Source: Paenilisteria rustica (GTDB lineage Bacteria > Bacillota > Bacilli > Lactobacillales > Listeriaceae). Taken from it: 64,000 nt of DNA. Under the pieces are notes generated by a model. It was not told the DNA's origin. It worked only from the letters and a program-made list of their open reading frames with translations, and did not search any database. Positions 1 through 8,515 of the stretch are shown here, piece by piece. Location: the NCBI RefSeq assembly GCF_013820765.1, contig NZ_JABJVM010000004.1, positions 62,001-126,000 of the forward strand. The letters run 5' to 3'. Within the stretch, counting starts at the first letter, position 1. Every line of letters begins with the position of its first letter. The translations under genes were made by a program, and so were the position numbers.

Positions 1-1420
1 TCCTTCAAACGCAGGCAGATTCATTTGCTCGTCAATCCTTAGTTGTGGCGCTAATTTTGCGTAATGACTTCGCGTTCTATGGAAAACATAGATCATAGCT
101 GGCATAAAGATAAACACAGGCCACACCTCACTTATTCTCGTGATGAAAAGAACCATGAGTACAGTAAACGAAATAAGTGCGCCTAAAAGGTTGGCAGATA
201 GCTTTTTCATATAACCTTCTGGCTTTTCTTTCACCCATTTGATAATCATACCAGTTTGAGACAAAGTGAAAGGAATAAAAACACCCACAGAATATAGCGG
301 TATGAGCGATTCTGTTTTTCCTTGGAATAAGATGATAAGTAATATGGAGCCTAATGCCAATGTAATGATACCATTGGAGTAACCCAATCTGTCCCCTTTA
401 TCTAGATACATTCGTGGCATATATTTATCCTTGGAAAGGTTAAAAGCAAGCATTGGAAACGCTGAAAATCCTGTGTTCGCAGCTAATACTAATATAAGTG
501 CAGTTGTCGCTTGAATAAAATAATAAAAGAAATTTCGACCAAATATATTTTCAGCAATTTGAGATAGTACCGTCGATTTTAATTCAGGTACTACACCATA
601 GAAATATGCCAACAATGTCACGCCAACAAAGAAGAAACCAAGAATAGATGCCATCATAATTAACGTTCTAGAAGCGTTCTTCGCCTTCGGATCCTTAAAT
701 AGAGGAACAGCATTCGAAATTGCCTCAATCCCCGTAAGTGATGCTGACCCCGATGCAAAGGCTCTAAGTAACAAAATAAGTGTCACACCTGAAACATGTG
801 TCCCTACAGAAGCTGTCTCATGCGAAACATCCTGTCCCAGCGCTAGCTTAACCAGACCTGTGATTATCATAACAACCATAGAAAATACAAAAAGATAGAC
901 TGGCACCGCTAAAATAGTAGCAGATTCTGTTACCCCGCGTAAATTAATGATGGTAACGATGATAACCAGTATAATCGCTAATGGAACAGTGAACTGATAC
1001 AAAGATGGGATTGCTGCAATGATGGCATCCGTTCCAGACGATACACTTACTGCAACAGTCAACATATAATCGACCAGCAAAGATCCACCTGCAATTAGCC
1101 CAGCATTCTTTCCAATATTTTCTCTGGAGACAACGTACGCTCCGCCACCTTGTGGATAGGCATAGATAATTTGACGATAAGATAAGCTTAGTGCGAATAA
1201 GAGCACCAACACGCATAGTGCAATGGGTAGCGAATACCACATCGCCGTGGCTCCAACAGTTATCAAAACTAGCAATATCTGCTCTGTCCCATACGCAACC
1301 GAAGATAAAGCATCCGATGATAATACAGCTAAAGCCTTTAGTTTCCCTAATTTTTGATCTCCAGCCTCTGACGACTTAAGTGGCCTTCCAATCAGCATTC
1401 TTTTTAATGGAGATGCCATT
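1..1420 (-). CDS. kimA: KimA-type high-affinity potassium importer (APC superfamily), 3' end outside window
   Basis: Partial gene; the C-terminal end lies beyond base 1. The start ATG at 1420 is preceded by AGGGAG. The reading frame gives about 473 residues with roughly 12 membrane segments typical of amino acid/polyamine/organocation (APC) permeases. The N-terminal stretch (KRMLIGRPLKSSEAGDQKL, then SSDALSSVAYGTEQILL and YAYPQGGGAYVVS) closely matches B. subtilis KimA (YdaO) as I remember it, a proton-coupled K+ importer of the plasma membrane. In L. monocytogenes the orthologue is lmo2130 and is inhibited by c-di-AMP (established knowledge). The missing part would be the cytoplasmic C-terminal domain. 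No ydaO-type riboswitch is recognisable between the start and the tRNA cluster. Identification is strong; regulation cannot be read from the sequence. Confidence 0.9.
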
Positions 1421-1679
1421 TTACTCCCTGCCTTTTTTAACTAAATTTTTCTTCTGAAAATTCCATACGTCACATTATAACATAGCTATTTTAAAATGAA
1501 ATAGCTTTTTATTTTAAACAGTATAAGCATGTTCATCTGTTTAAAATCAGCTCATTGCCCCTGTAAAAATCACGAATTCAAATAAATTTTTCAAAGTAAT
1601 GTATCCTCCTATTCCCTTCTTGTTCTAAGCTTGAAACCTATTTTTTATTTTTCAGAATAAAAAGACTTTAATTTAAGTA

Positions 1680-1709
1680 TTTACAAAACACCCATTCTCT
1701 TTATATAAT
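1680..1709 (+). promoter_or_regulatory. Promoter of tRNA cluster
   Basis: TTTACA at 1680-1685 and TATAAT at 1704-1709 with 18 bp between them (or TTACAA with 17 bp), about 30 bp upstream of the first tRNA. Looks like a strong sigma-A promoter for the whole cluster. Confidence 0.6.
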
Positions 1710-1740
1710 AGTTTTCGGCTGGTAAATTTGCTAGCCACAT

Positions 1741-1812
1741 GGCCCGTTGGTCAAGCGGTTAAGACACCGCCCTTTCACGGCGGTATCACGGGTTCGATTC
1801 CCGTACGGGTCA
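1741..1812 (+). tRNA. tRNA-Glu (UUC)
   Basis: Cloverleaf with acceptor GGCCCGT/ACGGGTC, anticodon loop CTTTCAC (anticodon TTC) and T-arm GGTTCGATTC. Discriminator A at 1812; CCA is not encoded. First of six tRNAs on the same strand. Confidence 0.95.
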
Positions 1813-1885
1813 TTTTTTAAAATTTATATAGCAAAACACTGGTCAAAACAGAAAATATGTTATATTATGAAGTAGTATCATTTAT

Positions 1886-1961
1886 GGGGGCTTAGCTCAG
1901 CTGGGAGAGCATCTGCCTTACAAGCAGAGGGTCAGCGGTTCGATCCCGTTAGCCCCCACCA
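1886..1961 (+). tRNA. tRNA-Val (UAC)
   Basis: Acceptor GGGGGCT/AGCCCCC, anticodon loop CTTACAA (anticodon TAC), T-arm GGTTCGATCC. The 3' CCA is encoded (1959-1961). Confidence 0.95.
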
Positions 1962-2022
1962 TTCATCTGTAATTGTTACTAGGAAACAGTTCTCTTGGGC
2001 GGTTAAACAGTTTTTCTGTTTT

Positions 2023-2096
2023 GCCAACTTAGCTCAATCTGGTAGAGCAACTGAATCGTAATCAGTAGGTTGCGGGTTCAATTCCTGCAGTTGGCA
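2023..2096 (+). tRNA. tRNA-Thr (CGU)
   Basis: Acceptor GCCAACT/AGTTGGC, anticodon stem ACTGA/TCAGT around loop ATCGTAA, so the anticodon reads CGT (Thr, ACG codons). T-arm GGTTCAATTC. CCA not encoded. Confidence 0.92.
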
Positions 2097-2119
2097 TTGA
2101 TGATTTTGAAATTTTATAT

Positions 2120-2203
2120 GGAGGGGTAGCGAAGTGGCTAAACGCGGCGGACTGTAAATCCGCTCCTTCGGGTTCGGCAGTTCGAATCTGCCCCCCTCCA
2201 CCA
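2120..2203 (+). tRNA. tRNA-Tyr (GUA)
   Basis: Acceptor GGAGGGG/CCCCTCC, anticodon loop CTGTAAA (GTA), and the long variable arm (TCCTTCGGGTTC region) expected of tRNA-Tyr. CCA encoded at 2201-2203. Confidence 0.95.
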
Positions 2204-2210
2204 TTTTTAT

Positions 2211-2285
2211 TGGGCTATAGCCAAGCGGTAAGGCAACGGATTTTGATTCCGTCACGCGTTGGTTCGAATCCAGCTAGCCCAGCCA
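2211..2285 (+). tRNA. tRNA-Gln (UUG)
   Basis: Acceptor TGGGCTA/TAGCCCA with discriminator G, anticodon loop TTTTGAT (TTG), T-arm GGTTCGAATC. CCA encoded at 2283-2285. Confidence 0.95.
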
Positions 2286-2291
2286 TTTTTA

Positions 2292-2364
2292 GAGCCGTTA
2301 GCTCAGTTGGTAGAGCATCTGACTTTTAATCAGAGGGTCGATGGTTCGAGCCCATCACGGCTCA
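2292..2364 (+). tRNA. tRNA-Lys (UUU)
   Basis: Acceptor GAGCCGT/ACGGCTC, anticodon loop CTTTTAA (TTT), T-arm GGTTCGAGCC. CCA not encoded. Last tRNA of the cluster, followed directly by a terminator. Confidence 0.95.
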
Positions 2365-2370
2365 TCAAGT

Positions 2371-2407
2371 AAAAAAGGTAGCAGAATAAATTCTGCTACC
2401 TTTTTTG
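2371..2407. terminator. Bidirectional terminator between tRNA cluster and DUF1648 gene
   Basis: Perfect stem AAGGTAGCAGAA/TTCTGCTACCTT with a 4-nt loop, A-run on the left and T-run on the right, so it can end both the tRNA transcript (+) and the membrane-protein transcript (-). Confidence 0.9.
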
Positions 2408-2410
2408 TGT

Positions 2411-3514
2411 TCATCTAAATAGAATACTGATTATGATAATAATACCTATAATAGCAACGATGGATAGCCATGCTATTGGTTTCGCCATGTTAATTGTCCA
2501 GCCAACACCAAAACGCTTTTCAACAAAGAGTGCAGGATCTTTATGATTGAAATAAAACACACCCATTTTCCAATTAGCGTCATCATCTCGAATTGGTCTT
2601 GGTTCATCTTTTTGTTCAGTTTCCTCTAATTTCAATCTGCTACCGCCTTGTCCCACCCGTACCATCAAGAATATTAGACCACCGAAAATAATAACAAGCA
2701 TTGCGATTACCATGGTCATGATAACGGTTTGTGAGATGGCAAAGATAAAGGATAGTTGAATGACCATAAATAAGAGAATGAGTAGCAGGCACATAACAAA
2801 ATTGAATTTACTATAGATAAGCCTGAATAATACGCTTCTTCGCATAGAATCTGTTGGGTTATCATTATCAATGACTTGTTTGCTACGTGACATCATATAG
2901 TTAATAAATAGGAATAGTCCTAGCATGAGCAACTGCATCACCGGCATCATCATAACTGTGCGATAGCTTTTAGTAGCCATTCTTGTTACTTCATTATCAA
3001 AATTATATTGCATCGGAATCTGGCTAGCAATTTGATTATAGTAAATAGCGGTTAACCCCACTGTGATAAAAATAAGAACAAGCGGAATCAGATACCAAGC
3101 GTAAGAAATTGTTAGCTTTTGACGGTGGAATGTTGTGTCTACCATTACTATGTCCACCTTATTTTCACCCCTCTGCAAATTCTCGTGTTTCCAAGCTAAA
3201 GATGCTTTGTAAAATCGGATGTATATGAGAAATGAAATAATGAGAATCGTAAAAATCGCGATAATGAAAATTGTTGCCTGCCCATTTTCATTGGATATCA
3301 TGACTAATAATACTGTAGCAATAGTCGTTACTAAAATACCAATCACGATATTCCACTGTAAGAACTGTCGCTTCATTTTGCGCAGCACCGAGTCATTTGC
3401 TGCTTTTTCCCCCACCATTACACCAAAACTCTCGCCGCGACGTATGACATATGGTGTTACGGCTTGCAATACGATAATCACCAGCATCATCGCGATAAAA
3501 AATAAAATCTCCAT
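2411..3514 (-). CDS. DUF1648/DUF5808 domain membrane protein
   Basis: 367-residue multipass protein: hydrophobic segments near residues 1-20, 55-105, 140-165, 190-215, 240-300 and at the C-terminus. The central region has the DUF1648-like pattern (YYNQIASQIPMQYNF) and the C-terminal region has the WKMGVFYFNHKDPALFVEKR pattern of DUF5808. The function of this family is unknown. The start ATG overlaps the stop of the upstream GntR regulator (TAATG), so the two are translationally coupled and very likely form one operon in which the regulator senses or responds to a signal affecting the membrane protein. YtrA-type regulators usually control adjacent membrane or ABC transport genes, which fits. 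Confidence 0.8.
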   Translation of the reverse strand: MEILFFIAMMLVIIVLQAVTPYVIRRGESFGVMVGEKAANDSVLRKMKRQFLQWNIVIGILVTTIATVLLVMISNENGQATIFIIAIFTILIISFLIYIRFYKASLAWKHENLQRGENKVDIVMVDTTFHRQKLTISYAWYLIPLVLIFITVGLTAIYYNQIASQIPMQYNFDNEVTRMATKSYRTVMMMPVMQLLMLGLFLFINYMMSRSKQVIDNDNPTDSMRRSVLFRLIYSKFNFVMCLLLILLFMVIQLSFIFAISQTVIMTMVIAMLVIIFGGLIFLMVRVGQGGSRLKLEETEQKDEPRPIRDDDANWKMGVFYFNHKDPALFVEKRFGVGWTINMAKPIAWLSIVAIIGIIIIISILFR

Positions 3515-3906
3515 TACTGCTCCTCCTCGGGTTCAATTTCTTCATAGATAGTCGCGCAGATTGTGTCCCACTCCGTTTTGGAAACAGATCGGGAAATTGA
3601 TTCTGCAATGAGTGGTCTTACTTTTCTTCTTAGTTTTTCGTAAAAGACTTCCGTCGCTTTTTCTACACCATCAGGATGAATCACGACTCCCTTTTGGCGA
3701 TGGATTAAAATAAAGCCTTCTTGTTTCAATAACTGGTAGGCTTTATTTACTGTGTGAAAATTTATCCCGATATCGCTTGCCAGACTTCGCACAGACGGCA
3801 AATCATCGCCTGGTTTTAGCTCTTTCTTTGCAATGCCCTCAATAATTTGATGCATAATCTGTGTATAAATGGGCTCCTCGGCCTGTAAGTCTATTTGGAG
3901 TAGCAT
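3514..3906 (-). CDS. YtrA-type GntR family transcriptional regulator
   Basis: 130 residues. Winged helix-turn-helix of the GntR family over residues 10-75 (EEPIYTQIMHQIIEGI, then GDDLPSVRSLASDIGINFHT and VNKAYQLLKQEGFI), followed by a short helical tail without a FadR/UTRA ligand domain, which is the YtrA subfamily layout. It is the first gene of a two-gene operon with the DUF1648 protein. A perfect 7-7-7 palindrome lies over its own promoter (3929-3949), so it is probably autorepressed. The effector is not predictable. Confidence 0.88.
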   Translation of the reverse strand: MLLQIDLQAEEPIYTQIMHQIIEGIAKKELKPGDDLPSVRSLASDIGINFHTVNKAYQLLKQEGFILIHRQKGVVIHPDGVEKATEVFYEKLRRKVRPLIAESISRSVSKTEWDTICATIYEEIEPEEEQ

Positions 3907-3928
3907 CTACGCACCTTCTTTCTATAAC

Positions 3929-3968
3929 TGTTATATATATAGTATAACAACTATACAGGTTAAGTCAA
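3929..3968 (-). promoter_or_regulatory. Promoter and putative operator of the GntR operon
   Basis: On the minus strand, TTGACT (3968-3963), 16-bp spacer, TATACT (3946-3941). A palindrome TGTTATA-N7-TATAACA at 3929-3949 overlaps the -10 box. The position is what one expects for autorepression by the YtrA-type GntR protein; assignment of the site to that regulator is inference. Confidence 0.6.
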
Positions 3969-4086
3969 GTTATAGATTAGAGTGGTTTTTTCAGTGCGAT
4001 AATGGTACTATTAATGGTAGTCTACATATGGAAAACGCTAGGCTCAGTAAGGTACTTACAAATACAATATAGAAAGGGGACCTATC

Positions 4087-5211
4087 ATGAAAATGTCGCG
4101 CTTCAAAGAGTCCAAATTATTTTTTTGGACGTTAGAAATCTTAGCGTTAGTGGCAATCTTATTTGTACTTAATAAGATGAGCTTTATCTTCGCACCTGTT
4201 GGGACTGTTGTTTCTACGCTATTCCTTCCGATTATGATTGCTGGTTTTTTATTCTACTTGTTCAATCCAATCGTTTTATTTTTAGAAAAAAGGAAGGTGC
4301 CGCGATTAGTTAGTGTCTTAAGTATTTTTGTCGCTTTTATTGTTCTCTTAGTATTAGCCGTCGTACAACTTGGACCAATTTTAGCGGATCAAGTGGCTTC
4401 TCTCGTAAAAGCCGCACCTCAGTATTGGGAACAATTCCAACATTGGTGGGACAATTTAGTTAAGGATAGCAATATTAAAAATATCGATATTAAAGCGGAA
4501 ATGGAGAAACTAAACATCTCGATTCCGAAAATTTTAAATACGGTTGTTAACAGTTTGACTGGTAGTTTGGGCTTAATTTTTGGTTTTATCTCCAGTTTTG
4601 TCATGATTCTCGTGACTGTGCCATTTATCTTGTTTTATATGTTTAAAGATGGTCATAAGTTCATTGATTCCACCGAGAAATTTTTCCCACAAGGTATTCG
4701 TACGGAGGCTCGTGAAATTATCAAGGCGATGAATAAAACCATCTCCACATATATTTCAAGCCAAGCGATTGATTGTATGTTTGTTGGTATTTTTACGATG
4801 ATTGGGTATTTCATTATCGGTGAACCGTATGCTTTATTGTTCGGATTAATCGCTGGTGTGACGAATATTATTCCTTATTTGGGACCGTTTATCGGGGCGG
4901 CTCCGGCTGTTGTTGTGGCCCTATTTGATTCACCGCTCCAAGCAGTTCTCGTTATTGTTGTCGTAACGATCGTGCAACAAATCGACTCGAACTTGCTGTC
5001 ACCTTACATCATGGGTAAATCGCTTGCCATCCACCCGTTAACAATCATTATTATCTTGATCGTGGCTGGTAACTTAGCAGGAATTCTAGGTATGATTTTA
5101 GGTGTACCAACATACGCTCTTGCAAAAACACTAATTGTAAACTTAACACGACTGATAAAATTACGACGCGAAGGAATCGAAGCTGAAAATAGCGAGAAAC
5201 CTGTTGTTTAA
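4087..5211 (+). CDS. AI-2E family transporter-like permease
   Basis: 374 residues with about eight membrane segments: pairs near 15-35 and 40-65, 70-95, a long soluble loop (95-155) and a C-terminal bundle (160-350). The pattern PYLGPFIGAAPAVVVALF and the later QQIDSNLLSPYIMGKSLAIH are hallmarks of the PF01594 (AI-2E transporter/YdbI/YtvI) family. Members are plasma-membrane permeases; substrates differ (autoinducer-2 export or Na+/H+ exchange have been reported for some), so the substrate here is open. Start ATG follows AAAGGGG with normal spacing. Monocistronic: divergent from the GntR operon and followed by a terminator. Confidence 0.87.
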   Translation: MKMSRFKESKLFFWTLEILALVAILFVLNKMSFIFAPVGTVVSTLFLPIMIAGFLFYLFNPIVLFLEKRKVPRLVSVLSIFVAFIVLLVLAVVQLGPILADQVASLVKAAPQYWEQFQHWWDNLVKDSNIKNIDIKAEMEKLNISIPKILNTVVNSLTGSLGLIFGFISSFVMILVTVPFILFYMFKDGHKFIDSTEKFFPQGIRTEAREIIKAMNKTISTYISSQAIDCMFVGIFTMIGYFIIGEPYALLFGLIAGVTNIIPYLGPFIGAAPAVVVALFDSPLQAVLVIVVVTIVQQIDSNLLSPYIMGKSLAIHPLTIIIILIVAGNLAGILGMILGVPTYALAKTLIVNLTRLIKLRREGIEAENSEKPVV

Positions 5212-5223
5212 ATGAAATCTAAA

Positions 5224-5275
5224 AAAGCGCTGAAATCTTGAGTTATAAAAATTCAAGATTTCAGCGCTTTAGACT
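5224..5275. terminator. Strong terminator between permease and histidine kinase
   Basis: 18-bp perfect stem (arms 5224-5241 and 5253-5270). The A-run at the left gives a U-run on the minus strand, so it can serve both converging genes. The foldback repeat begins immediately to its right. Confidence 0.85.
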
Positions 5276-5511
5276 GTAGAAAAACTATATTTCACGCAAA
5301 ACTTAGCTATTTCTCCAAACCTCAGCGTGTCGACAAATGCCTAGTTTCTAGGCAAAAGTGAGTACCGAAGCAGAGCCTACTAGAGTACGTGAGCATCGGA
5401 ACGGAGCTTTTAACATAAAGGATTACAAGCTCACTCTGTTCTCCTGCATATTGGAGTCGTAACTCGTTTTACTTCGAACGATTCCAACAATAGGCGTTTG
5501 TCGACACGCTG
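5271..5511. repeat. Foldback intergenic repeat, copy 1
   Basis: Shares about 150 bp (5271-5420) at high identity with 37363-37512. Arms CAGCGTGTCGACAAATGCC (5323-5341) and its near-perfect inverted copy (5493-5511, 18 of 19 pairs) enclose the element, so the transcript or single strand could fold into a long hairpin. Compared with copy 2 it carries about 60 bp of extra sequence before the right arm. It fills the whole gap between the terminator and the histidine kinase 3' end. No open frame of note. Confidence 0.8.
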
Positions 5512-5522
5512 TAGCACTTTTC

Positions 5523-6407
5523 TTATTTGAAAATAACGATAAACGTTAATACTTCCTCTTTCCATTCCACTTTGAAACTCGCTCCTAGCTTTTTCGCAAG
5601 TAAATCGATAATTGCTAGGCCCAGACCCGTGTTATTACCGCTACGGACGCGGTCAGCTGTGTAGAACCGCTCAATTAAGCGTGGAACATCCGCCTCGGTT
5701 AATTGGCTCGCTTTATTAGCGAACAGCAAAGTAGCCTTCCCACTTCGCTTCGTCAGCGTTATTTGCATTGGACCTTCGCCGTGTTTTAGCATATTCGAGA
5801 TGAAATTATCCACCATTCGTTGTAATGCTTTACGGTCTGCGTTTACACTTATTTCAGAGGCAATCGATAGTTCTGGCGTCATTCCTTTTTTCGAAAAATC
5901 TTCATAATAGGATGCTACTGCCTCTGTCATGAAATCAGATAGGTTCACCGATTCTAATTGTAACTTTCCTTCATCACTGGATAGCTTCGACAGCACAAAG
6001 AAGTTTTCGACGAGTTCGGTTAAGGTCTGAATTTTACTTTTGATGATGAGGTTGTATTTATCGCGTTCTTCTGGTGTGAGCGTGTCGCGATCCATGAGTT
6101 GTAAATAGCCAGATAGAGAGGTTAGCGGTGTTCTTAAATCATGGGAGACGTTTTCGATTGTCTCGCGTAATTCTTTGTTTAGCGTCTGGAATTGTCGCTC
6201 TGTTTTTGACTTGGCTTCTAGTAATTCGTTGACATGAAGGAGCAGTTGCCTGATTTCTGGTGAAGCGATATCCATCGTTAGTCGCTCGTTGGATCCTCGT
6301 CTTGTCGCGATATCTTTTATTTTTGCTGATGTGGCACGTAGCTGTTTTTTGATTAGAAATATCCAGCCAAGTAAGACTACGATTACAGCGCCTAAGAGGT
6401 ATACCAT
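5523..6407 (-). CDS. Sensor histidine kinase
   Basis: 294 residues. One N-terminal membrane segment (residues 2-19) and no extracellular sensor domain. HisKA with H-box VSHDLRTPL (phosphoacceptor His about 89), HATPase domain with N-box (NFISNMLKHG, about 201-210) and G-box (NTGLGLAI, about 259-266). Kinases of this small type generally sense through, or together with, an associated ABC exporter. Here the ABC permease and ATPase lie directly upstream on the same strand (36 bp), giving an ATPase-permease-kinase operon. No response regulator is in the operon; the nearest unpaired one is at 16036-16719. Confidence 0.9.
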   Translation of the reverse strand: MVYLLGAVIVVLLGWIFLIKKQLRATSAKIKDIATRRGSNERLTMDIASPEIRQLLLHVNELLEAKSKTERQFQTLNKELRETIENVSHDLRTPLTSLSGYLQLMDRDTLTPEERDKYNLIIKSKIQTLTELVENFFVLSKLSSDEGKLQLESVNLSDFMTEAVASYYEDFSKKGMTPELSIASEISVNADRKALQRMVDNFISNMLKHGEGPMQITLTKRSGKATLLFANKASQLTEADVPRLIERFYTADRVRSGNNTGLGLAIIDLLAKKLGASFKVEWKEEVLTFIVIFK

Positions 6408-6443
6408 GCTATCCGCTCCTTCCTTCGTCTCTATTTTATCATA

Positions 6444-7241
6444 CTACTTAATTTCTTTAAATCGGAATAACATCCAGCCGAGTATTGTGAAGACGGCCAT
6501 GTATGCTACGCCTGTTAAAATGTTCGTCGTGATTACATGCTGGCTGAGGGCTGATAAATCCGACATTGTGCTGATTTTGCTGAACAAGAACATGTCTTTG
6601 ATGATTGTCCATTTTGGTAGGAAAACATTGACTAGGTTCTTAATAATAGGTTCGATGAATAAAAATGCTAAGATATACGTCACAATGGCGATGCTTTCTT
6701 TTGGGATGATGATAAAGATGAAGAAACCAATCGTGATCAATGCTAGGTATAATGGGAGTTGTGCTAACATTCCGAGCAATATTGTCACAAAATCAACATG
6801 CCCTACAAAAAGTTGGGATGAGATCGCGATGGATGCTGTATACACGATTAGCATCAAGGCGCCAACTGCCCATCCTGTTATAAGTTTTGAAAAATAAAAC
6901 GTCGTTCGTGAAACGCCTGATACGAGCACATTTTTCGCAACTCCAGCTGAGAATTCGATGCTCCATAGGTTGGAAAAAATCGAGATGAAGGCCATGGCTA
7001 GGACGATACTAAAGGAAAGCATCAACTGCGTCATTTGTGTGTCTGTTAATGTCGCGCTAAGTAATGCTTTATCTTGTGCCGTGAGTGCTTCCCCGTCTTG
7101 TGTTAAGGATATCCAATCTACGTTTAAAGCTAGATAAATCAAACCCGCGACTGCTACTGCAATCACCATCAACGTGACAAAAGGCATCCACATTTTTCCC
7201 TTTGTTAAACGATAACTATCCGCTCGAATCAATCCTATCAT
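6444..7241 (-). CDS. ABC-2 type transporter permease
   Basis: 265 residues with six membrane segments (about 18-40, 72-92, 115-140, 150-175, 178-200, 235-255), the layout of ABC-2 export permeases. It overlaps the ATPase stop by 4 nt, so the pair is translationally coupled. Together they should form a plasma-membrane exporter. Neighbouring kinase suggests a role in response to cell-envelope stress or peptide antibiotics (inference from context). Confidence 0.87.
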   Translation of the reverse strand: MIGLIRADSYRLTKGKMWMPFVTLMVIAVAVAGLIYLALNVDWISLTQDGEALTAQDKALLSATLTDTQMTQLMLSFSIVLAMAFISIFSNLWSIEFSAGVAKNVLVSGVSRTTFYFSKLITGWAVGALMLIVYTASIAISSQLFVGHVDFVTILLGMLAQLPLYLALITIGFFIFIIIPKESIAIVTYILAFLFIEPIIKNLVNVFLPKWTIIKDMFLFSKISTMSDLSALSQHVITTNILTGVAYMAVFTILGWMLFRFKEIK

Positions 7242-8158
7242 TTGTCTTCCCCTCCAATTAAATCAATAAAGTATTCTTCCAAATTTGCCTCAACAACACG
7301 AAGCTCGGTAATGATAATTCCTGCATCAAACATGACCTGACTGACTTTTTCCGGTTGATCAATGTAGTCAAAAATTCGGATACTGCCGTCGCTGTGAACC
7401 TCGTATTGGTTTACCCCCAGGAAACTTTCTAAATGTGGCACCGCAGCCTCTTTGTTTACTGTTTTCAGCACGAGATAGCGTCTACTTTCCGACTCTAAAT
7501 CTTCTTTTGACAGCTCCTTCACAAGGCGACCATTATTAATGATGCCGTAGCGATTTGCGACCAGCGACAGCTCCGTCAAAATATGACTTGAAATAAAGAC
7601 CGTCGTGCCGTATGTTTCATTCAGTTTTAAGATAATGTTCCGAATTTCGATAATTCCCATCGGATCCAAGCCGTTAATCGGTTCATCTAAAATCAGGAAA
7701 TCCGGATGATGTAAAACGGCAAGCGCGATACCGAGCCGCTGCTTCATCCCCATCGAGAAATTACGATACTTTTTGCGTCCTGTATTTTCCAAACCGACAA
7801 ATTCTAATACTTCATCAATACGTTTTTTATCTGGAATGCCTTTTTGTAAGATGTAATAGTTCAGATTCTGATACGCCGTTAAATTGGGATATAAAGACGG
7901 CCCTTCAATAACCGCGCCAATCCGCGTCCGAGCCTGACGAATATCCTTCGGGTGACTCGAGCCAAACAACGCAACATCCCCGCCGTTCGTATGCATTAAG
8001 TCCGTTACCAGACGAATAAAAGTTGTCTTCCCAGCACCATTTTTACCAATAAAGCCATAAATATCCCCCTTTTGAACCGTCATATTCACATGATCCACCG
8101 CATAATTATTCCCAAATTTTTTCGAAAGCGCTGCGGTCTCCAAAATCGTTTCTCTCAT
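7238..8158 (-). CDS. ABC transporter ATP-binding protein
   Basis: 306 residues from the ATG at 8158 (a TTG nine bases upstream would sit 1 nt from the AGAAGGG ribosome site, so the ATG is preferred). Walker A GKNGAGKTT (about 38-46), signature FSMGMKQRLG, Walker B FLILDEPINGLD, and a C-terminal extension of about 90 residues like the BcrA/NatA class of export ATPases. First gene of the ATPase-permease-kinase operon. Confidence 0.92.
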   Translation of the reverse strand: MRETILETAALSKKFGNNYAVDHVNMTVQKGDIYGFIGKNGAGKTTFIRLVTDLMHTNGGDVALFGSSHPKDIRQARTRIGAVIEGPSLYPNLTAYQNLNYYILQKGIPDKKRIDEVLEFVGLENTGRKKYRNFSMGMKQRLGIALAVLHHPDFLILDEPINGLDPMGIIEIRNIILKLNETYGTTVFISSHILTELSLVANRYGIINNGRLVKELSKEDLESESRRYLVLKTVNKEAAVPHLESFLGVNQYEVHSDGSIRIFDYIDQPEKVSQVMFDAGIIITELRVVEANLEEYFIDLIGGEDK

Positions 8159-8515
8159 ATCGCCCAATCCCTTCTTTCTTTTCGATAGGTTAACTATAAC
8201 AAGGATGTCTCAAGGATGTGTGAAGGGGGGCTTAAGAAAGTATTAAGAATGAAAAGCTGAGGAAGCCCGTTATGCAAGGAACGAATGTTCACTATGTTCG
8301 CACTCGTATTGAGGCTCTAAATCGGCAAGCAATGCCTCATAAGAGCCACAAAAGTCAAAATACGCACACCTTTGTCGGACTTCTTGATGGATCAATAGGC
8401 TAGGGAATGCACAAAATAGCGCTAACAAGGCTGTTGTGGACAGCTTTGTTAGCGCTTTGGCATGTGAAACTTGAAGATTACACTGTCAATTATCAACAGC
8501 TACAAGTCATGCTTC
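8159..8515. other. Intergenic region between ABC ATPase and internalin-like gene
   Basis: Holds the upstream region of the ABC operon, a segment at 8243-8275 that resembles (26 of 33 positions, inverted orientation) the 3' end of the response regulator gene at 16021-16053, and a stop-free minus-strand frame of 42 codons ending with TAA at 8271-8273 (contains FCGSYEALLADLEPQYE) that has no start or ribosome site. It ends with the terminator of the internalin-like operon. Confidence 0.5.
8411..8460 (-). terminator. Terminator of the internalin-like/beta-helix operon
   Basis: 16-bp stem (8418-8433 with 8441-8456, one G-U pair) and a short loop, followed on the minus strand by ATTTTG. Located about 55 bp after the stop of the LRR gene. 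Confidence 0.7.

Noticed and set aside
1421-1740. Possible c-di-AMP (ydaO) riboswitch upstream of kimA
   Set aside because: The conserved motifs of that aptamer are not present in the short leader.
2034-2255. 73-codon minus-strand frame over tRNA genes
   Set aside because: It is antisense to three tRNA genes and has no ribosome site.
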